From contig CALVAU010000056.1 of NCBI GenBank assembly GCA_944325615.1, positions 1 to 9,439 on the forward strand: a stretch of 9,439 nt of DNA, in the 5' to 3' direction. Below the pieces are notes generated by a model, which worked only from the letters and a program-made list of their open reading frames with translations, did not search any database and was not told the origin of the DNA. Shown piece by piece: positions 5,159-9,439 of the stretch. The stretch is from Candidatus Gastranaerophilales bacterium. GTDB lineage: Bacteria; Cyanobacteriota; Vampirovibrionia; Gastranaerophilales; Gastranaerophilaceae. The translations under genes were made by a program, and so were the position numbers. Position 1 is the first letter of the stretch. Every line of letters begins with the position of its first letter.

Positions 5159-7450
5159 ATGTTAGAATTTTTATTTGGAAAGAAAAAGAAAAATCCACCC
5201 AAAGATGTACGTATAAATGAAATTTACACCAAACTTTCGGACTACTACGGTGTAGATAAAATTGATGCTGAACGCAAAAAATATTTACAAAATATTATGA
5301 TTAAGCATGGATATCTAAATTATCCATATATAAAAGCGCTTGATGAACTTACTCCCGCTGAAATTTTGTATGCACTTCAATTCAAATGGATTGACAATCA
5401 TATTTTCAATGACGGAAAATTTAGATTTGATGATGAAAATATTAGTGCACTGGCAAGAGAAAATATTAAAAATTCAGACTGGATAAAAAAAGAAGGTCAT
5501 GACATAAAGTTAATAAATCTTGCTGGACTAAAAGACGGAAATAAGACAAAAGAAACAGGTAAATTTCTTGACTGGCTCAGACAGCTTTTAATACTTCCGA
5601 CAGGAAATATTCATAACGAAATTTTTAATACAACAATATATTTGATACCTTTTCACCCGAGAGAATTCGGCTGTGCTTACCTTCCAAAAAGCAGTGAAGT
5701 AAGTGAAAAATTATACGATGAAGATATTTTTAATATTACAGGCATGGATGCAAAAGAGCAGGTAAAAACATTTATTACTTTTGCTCAGCTCGCAGGCCAC
5801 CCTGTGATTTATGATATCTTGCCGCAGACAGGACGTTTTTCAAAAGCCGTCTTAGCAACCCCCGAAATTGCAAGATGGTATGATATTGAAGAATTAATTT
5901 CTTTAATCAAGAAAAAAACTGATATTGTAGCTAATGAAATGGCTAAAGAAAATGATCCTGATGATATTGAAGTAGTTAAAAATCTCTATATCCAAAATTT
6001 AAACGGATCTTTTGGTGAATTAAGCGCTCATTACCAAAAAATTTATGAAGATTTTGATAATAAAATGAATTCTTACAAAATAGAAATTTCAAATAAAATG
6101 CTTGAAAAAGCATCTCAAATAAAAATACATAAAAAAGCAAGAGAAATAGTAGCAGAAATACTGGAAGTAAAATACGGAACAAAATTATCAGAAAATGATA
6201 TTACAAAACAAATTGATATAATCCAAAAACTTATTGCAAAAGGTCTTTGGCCTGCACCGGGAGGAGCATGGTGCTCAGCTGGGGTGCCGGTATTTGATCG
6301 CATGAGTGAAGGTAGAGATTATCCTGTATTCAAACATTACAACTTTAAAGGTGAAGATGTTTCATGTTTTGCAAACCTTGATTGCCAAACTCCATACTAT
6401 TTTGCATACCTTGAAAACGGAACCTTTAACGAACCTGTAATTGATTATTTTATAGATTTTATGAAAAACTTACAGGAAGAATATAATTTTGACGGATTTA
6501 GAGTTGACCATATTGACCATATCGTCGATGAAGTTTCTCAAAAAAACGGTAAACCGATAAGTTACAGAGCGCCAAAATATGTACTAAATAAACTTAATAC
6601 AACAATGAAAAACAAAATTCCATATTTTGGAACTTTAGCTGAATATATGCTTTGGGATGACTTTTTGAAAGAATATCACCAAGAAATGAATTTTGATCTT
6701 TTGTGGGGAAATGATATAGTATCACAAGCTTCAAAAAATCCTGAAAGTATTGTAGATGACAATACTCATCTTTCCAATTACAATACAAATTTAAAATCAA
6801 AACAGTTGTTATCTATTTTGAAAACATATAACAACCAAGATGGTGAATTCCGATCAATTGATCAATACCCGGGACAGTTAGGCGAATCTGGGGCATTATT
6901 CAAATGGTTTAAATATAAATTCTTACCGGGCGGAAAATTTGCCCAAAGACCGGTTCTATACGTAGATGGGGATGAAAGTTTCACAAAACAAGGTATTGAA
7001 TCAGTTATCGGCGAAGAAATTTCAATGCCGAGAGAAAACAATTATGAATTTTTCAAAAAATTTGATGCAATCGACAGGTTTGTAAAACGCCATAATGTAA
7101 TTACTGACGGTGAAGCTCAAATTATATTGCAGGAAGATGATGGTTTTGCAGCCTGGATGATATCAAAAGAACCTATCAAATCCGCATTTTTGGTAATTGC
7201 AAACTACAAATACCCGACAGAAAAAGTAACAAAAACTGATGATAACGGTAATTCTTATGCTGAAATTGTCGAAGGAAAAGCAATAGAAAACAAAACACTT
7301 CAGCTTCCTGGTGAATTTAAAATCAAATCAGAATACGTAATTGAAGAAGATGAATTTGTCAGAAAGAAAATGAAATCAGCGGATAGCATAATAAAAATAG
7401 ATAAACTTGAACCCGGCGAATTCAGACTTTTCGGAATTCAAAAAGGATAA
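5159..7450 (+). CDS. Divergent GH13 (alpha-amylase superfamily) protein, function unknown
   Basis: This 763-residue protein has no signal peptide or membrane segment, so it is probably cytoplasmic. A helical N-terminal region (about 1-150) precedes a GH13-like barrel. Region I reads YDILPQT (218-224), region II GFRVDHIDH (446-454), region III GTLAEY (491-496) and region IV YNNQDGE (557-563). This gives D450 as candidate nucleophile, E495 as acid/base and D561 as third acid. The usual Asn-His of region I is Gln-Thr, and the His before D561 is Gln560. About 225 residues separate regions I and II, far more than usual, and include a charged helical stretch at about 240-365. A beta-rich C-terminal domain (about 665-763) follows. 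The retained acids suggest alpha-glucan hydrolysis or transfer, and cytoplasmic glycogen metabolism would fit. The altered -1 subsite means the reaction cannot be named. It is a single gene with its own promoter and terminator, divergent from a response regulator. Confidence 0.8.
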   Translation: MLEFLFGKKKKNPPKDVRINEIYTKLSDYYGVDKIDAERKKYLQNIMIKHGYLNYPYIKALDELTPAEILYALQFKWIDNHIFNDGKFRFDDENISALARENIKNSDWIKKEGHDIKLINLAGLKDGNKTKETGKFLDWLRQLLILPTGNIHNEIFNTTIYLIPFHPREFGCAYLPKSSEVSEKLYDEDIFNITGMDAKEQVKTFITFAQLAGHPVIYDILPQTGRFSKAVLATPEIARWYDIEELISLIKKKTDIVANEMAKENDPDDIEVVKNLYIQNLNGSFGELSAHYQKIYEDFDNKMNSYKIEISNKMLEKASQIKIHKKAREIVAEILEVKYGTKLSENDITKQIDIIQKLIAKGLWPAPGGAWCSAGVPVFDRMSEGRDYPVFKHYNFKGEDVSCFANLDCQTPYYFAYLENGTFNEPVIDYFIDFMKNLQEEYNFDGFRVDHIDHIVDEVSQKNGKPISYRAPKYVLNKLNTTMKNKIPYFGTLAEYMLWDDFLKEYHQEMNFDLLWGNDIVSQASKNPESIVDDNTHLSNYNTNLKSKQLLSILKTYNNQDGEFRSIDQYPGQLGESGALFKWFKYKFLPGGKFAQRPVLYVDGDESFTKQGIESVIGEEISMPRENNYEFFKKFDAIDRFVKRHNVITDGEAQIILQEDDGFAAWMISKEPIKSAFLVIANYKYPTEKVTKTDDNGNSYAEIVEGKAIENKTLQLPGEFKIKSEYVIEEDEFVRKKMKSADSIIKIDKLEPGEFRLFGIQKG

Positions 7451-7453
7451 AAT

Positions 7454-7483
7454 AAAAGCGGAGCTTAAATTCTCCGCTTTTTT
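7454..7483 (+). terminator. Intrinsic terminator of the GH13 gene
   Basis: GCGGAG (7458-7463) pairs with CTCCGC (7472-7477) across an 8-base loop. Flanking AAAA and TTTT lengthen the stem, and a run of six T follows. It lies four bases after the stop codon and separates this gene from recN. Confidence 0.9.
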
Positions 7484-7533
7484 AATGTAAAAAATATTAA
7501 AAATATTGCTCTATAAAAGACTTTAAGCTATCC

Positions 7534-7539
7534 TATAAT
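7534..7539 (+). promoter_or_regulatory. TATAAT directly before the recN start codon (ambiguous promoter)
   Basis: A perfect TATAAT ends one base before the recN ATG at 7541. A transcript begun from it would start near 7546, inside the gene, and would miss the canonical AUG. TATAAA at 7512-7517 is an alternative -10 that would give a leader of about 17 bases. Neither has a convincing -35 hexamer. Confidence 0.3.
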
Positions 7540-7540
7540 T

Positions 7541-9193
7541 ATGATTAAACAGCTAAGAATAAAGGATTACATATTAATAGATGAATTAACTGCGAACTTT
7601 CACTCAGGATTAAACGTAATAACAGGGGAAACAGGCGCAGGTAAAAGTATTTTAATTAGTGCAATTGATCTTGCTTTTGCACCTCGTGTATCAAAAGAAG
7701 TCATCAAAAACGGGTGCGAGAAAGCTGTAATTGAATTGACTATCGAAAATAACAAACATGATTTAAAAAACCTTTTTGATGAGAACGGAATTGATGATTT
7801 CGGTCAAGAAATTGTGCTTACAAAAGAAATCACACAAAACGGAGTCCGAACAAGAGTAAATGGAACACTTGTAAATCAGGATTTCACAAAAAATCTTAGA
7901 GCATTATTTTTAGATATTCACTCACAGCACCAAACTTATTCTTTCTTACAGCCAAAATACCATATCACGCTCTTGGATACCTACGCAAAAGATGTCTATG
8001 GGCAAAAACTTGAAGAATATAAATCACTTTATCAAGAATATACGCATCTGAAATCCCAACTTGAAAAAGCAAAAAATTCAGCTGATGTAACAGAATCTCA
8101 GCTTGAATTTTTACAGTTTCAAGTTAACGAAATTGAAAGTGCAGAAATTCAATCAGCAACAGAAGATGAGGAGTTAAATGCCGAATTAGAGGTTTTGGAA
8201 AATGCAGAAAAATTAAAAGAACTGACCGGATCTTCATATTGGGCAATCAATGGAGATGACGGCTCTATTCTTGAAGGGTTGGGCAAAATCAAACAGAATG
8301 TATCAAAAGCTGCCTCTTTTGATGAAAAATTGAATGAAGTCGAACAGAATTTGATTGAATGCATTGAGAATTTACATGAAATATCAAGTGAATTAAGAAA
8401 TTATAGTCAAAATTTGGATAATGACACTGAAAGATTAAATGAAATTCAAGAAAGACTTTTCTTGCTGGATAAATTAAAAAGAAAATATGGCGGATCACTT
8501 GAAGAAGTTCTTGCAACTCATAAGAAGTTATCAGAGGAACTCTCTTCAATCGAATTTTCAACAAAAAACATAGAAGAACTTGAAGAATTAATTAAAAAAG
8601 CAGAGAATAACCTCTTAGAAAAAGCTCAAGAAATAAGCGAGCATAGAAAAAATTATGCAAATGTCCTATCAGTTTATATTCAAGAAAGACTTACCAAACT
8701 TGAGCTTCCAAAAGCCAGATTTGAAATAGCTGTGAGAGAAAAACCACTTTCAAACGACGGCATTGATGATGTAGAATTTTTAATTTCAACTAACGTATCA
8801 GAGGATTTAAAACCTCTTGCAAAAGTAGCATCCGGCGGTGAAATTTCACGTGTAATGCTTGCTATAAAATCAATTTTTGCCCAAACTGATGATATTGATA
8901 CAGTTATTTTTGATGAAATAGATACTGGTATCTCCGGTAAAGCATCTCAAAGCGTCGCTGATGAAATCGTAGAATTATCAAAATTCCATCAGATAATTTT
9001 AATCACTCACCAAGCAATCATTGCATCAAAAGCCGACAAACACTTTTATGTCAGAAAATCGCAGGAAGATGAAACTAAAGTAGAAGTGTATGTCCTGACA
9101 GGAGATAACAGAATTAAAGCACTTGCCGAACTTGCAGGCGGAGATATAAACGAGCAATCAATAGAGTTTGCAAAATCTCTTATTGAAGCTTAA
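7541..9193 (+). CDS. recN: DNA repair protein RecN (SMC-like ATPase)
   Basis: RecN is a cytoplasmic SMC-like ATPase that acts at DNA double-strand breaks with RecA-dependent recombination. The 550-residue length is normal for the family. The N-terminal ATPase half contains FHSGLNVITGETGAGKS, with Walker A at 29-36, and the Q-loop-like segment DIHSQHQTYSFLQ (about 124-136). A long charged coiled coil occupies roughly 150-380 and is shorter than in true SMC proteins. The C-terminal half carries the ABC signature ASGGE (430-434), Walker B VIFDEIDTG (455-463, D458 and catalytic E459) and the His switch ITHQ (487-491). The start aligns with the family N-terminus. No Shine-Dalgarno sequence is visible before it, unlike most genes here. 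It follows a terminator and is convergent with a sigma factor gene, so it is likely transcribed alone. No LexA-type operator was recognised. Confidence 0.97.
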   Translation: MIKQLRIKDYILIDELTANFHSGLNVITGETGAGKSILISAIDLAFAPRVSKEVIKNGCEKAVIELTIENNKHDLKNLFDENGIDDFGQEIVLTKEITQNGVRTRVNGTLVNQDFTKNLRALFLDIHSQHQTYSFLQPKYHITLLDTYAKDVYGQKLEEYKSLYQEYTHLKSQLEKAKNSADVTESQLEFLQFQVNEIESAEIQSATEDEELNAELEVLENAEKLKELTGSSYWAINGDDGSILEGLGKIKQNVSKAASFDEKLNEVEQNLIECIENLHEISSELRNYSQNLDNDTERLNEIQERLFLLDKLKRKYGGSLEEVLATHKKLSEELSSIEFSTKNIEELEELIKKAENNLLEKAQEISEHRKNYANVLSVYIQERLTKLELPKARFEIAVREKPLSNDGIDDVEFLISTNVSEDLKPLAKVASGGEISRVMLAIKSIFAQTDDIDTVIFDEIDTGISGKASQSVADEIVELSKFHQIILITHQAIIASKADKHFYVRKSQEDETKVEVYVLTGDNRIKALAELAGGDINEQSIEFAKSLIEA

Positions 9194-9200
9194 TAAAAAT

Positions 9201-9225
9201 AAAAAACCGACATATAGTCGGTTTT
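9201..9225. terminator. Bidirectional intrinsic terminator between recN and the sigma factor gene
   Basis: AAAACCGAC (9203-9211) pairs with GTCGGTTTT (9217-9225) across a 5-base loop. The A-run on the left becomes a longer U-run on the minus strand, so it should work best for the sigma gene and more weakly for recN, which ends eight bases before it. Confidence 0.85.
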
Positions 9226-9232
9226 GAAATAA

Positions 9233-9439
9233 TCAGTCATCTATATAATCTTTAAAGTGTTGTAACTCCTCTTTCTCTCTGATTTTTGCAAGAGCAATAT
9301 CTTCTAATTGCCTGATACGCTCTTTAGAATATCCCATTTCCTGCCCGAGCTGTTCTAATGTCATAGGTGTCTGCCCATTAATTCCAAAACGACAATTTAT
9401 AATTTTTTTCTCCCGCTCGTTTAGGGTGCTCAAAAGGTG
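9233..9439 (-). CDS. Sigma-70 family RNA polymerase sigma factor, C-terminal region 4 only (cut by window edge)
   Basis: Only the last 68 residues of this sigma factor lie in the window; the frame runs off the right edge. They form region 4, which binds the -35 element. STLNEREKKIINCRFG is the region 4.1 helix, and TLEQLGQEMGYSKERIRQLE is the region 4.2 helix-turn-helix. ALAKIRE and a short acidic tail ending KDYIDD follow. The RERIRQ.E..AL.K.R pattern is that of the RpoD group (primary or group 2 sigma factors), not of ECF factors. Whether it is the primary sigma factor cannot be settled without regions 1-3. The TTG at 9433 is in-frame coding sequence, not a credible start, since region 4 alone would lack core-binding parts. 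The stop is TGA. Confidence 0.93.
   Translation of the reverse strand, partial: HLLSTLNEREKKIINCRFGINGQTPMTLEQLGQEMGYSKERIRQLEDIALAKIREKEELQHFKDYIDD

Noticed and set aside
5597..5608. LPTG within the GH13 protein, resembling a sortase motif
   Set aside because: It is in the interior of a protein without signal peptide, hydrophobic anchor or C-terminal position.
5976..6303. Minus-strand open frames within the GH13 gene
   Set aside because: They overlap a well-supported coding region on the other strand, are Phe/Leu-rich as expected for antisense of Lys/Glu-rich codons, and show no start signals.
9233..9433. A stand-alone small HTH protein starting at TTG 9433
   Set aside because: The sequence is region 4 of a sigma-70 factor, and the frame continues open to the window edge, so it is the end of a longer gene.

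Overview
The window is AT-rich, densely packed bacterial chromosome with short intergenic gaps and hairpin-plus-U terminators. It reads as housekeeping and metabolic sequence, not as a mobile or phage region. I suspect a non-photosynthetic relative of the Cyanobacteria (Melainabacteria/Gastranaerophilales type). The reasons are the low G+C, a NarL-type response regulator whose receiver end and linker resemble cyanobacterial paralogues, and a glyQ gene with no adjacent glyS, as in cyanobacteria. This placement is inference; no rRNA gene is present to confirm it.

Layout. Positions 1-3548 (minus strand) look like one operon: glyQ (glycyl-tRNA synthetase alpha), then two paralogous APC-superfamily amino acid permeases in tandem, the second cut by the left edge. 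Divergent from glyQ is a small P-loop kinase (3725-4243, plus) of the phosphomevalonate/deoxynucleotide monophosphate kinase type. It ends in a bidirectional terminator that it shares with a convergent NarL/LuxR-type response regulator (4273-4977, minus). Divergent from the regulator is a large, divergent GH13 (alpha-amylase superfamily) protein (5159-7450, plus) with its own terminator. The DNA repair ATPase recN follows (7541-9193, plus). It converges on the C-terminal end of a sigma-70 family factor (9233-9439, minus, cut by the right edge).

How the parts may work together. glyQ and the permeases may link amino acid uptake with tRNA charging. The response regulator lies back to back with the GH13 gene, so it could control it, but this is not shown. 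The kinase, recN and sigma factor look like unrelated single-gene transcription units.

No stretch longer than 300 bases lacks a gene. The longest gaps are 3549-3724 and 4978-5158, both divergent promoter regions. I see no tRNA, rRNA, CRISPR array, insertion sequence or attachment site. I see no clearly new multi-gene system. The most unusual object is the GH13 protein, which keeps the three acidic catalytic residues but lacks both conserved subsite -1 histidines and carries a long helical insertion.
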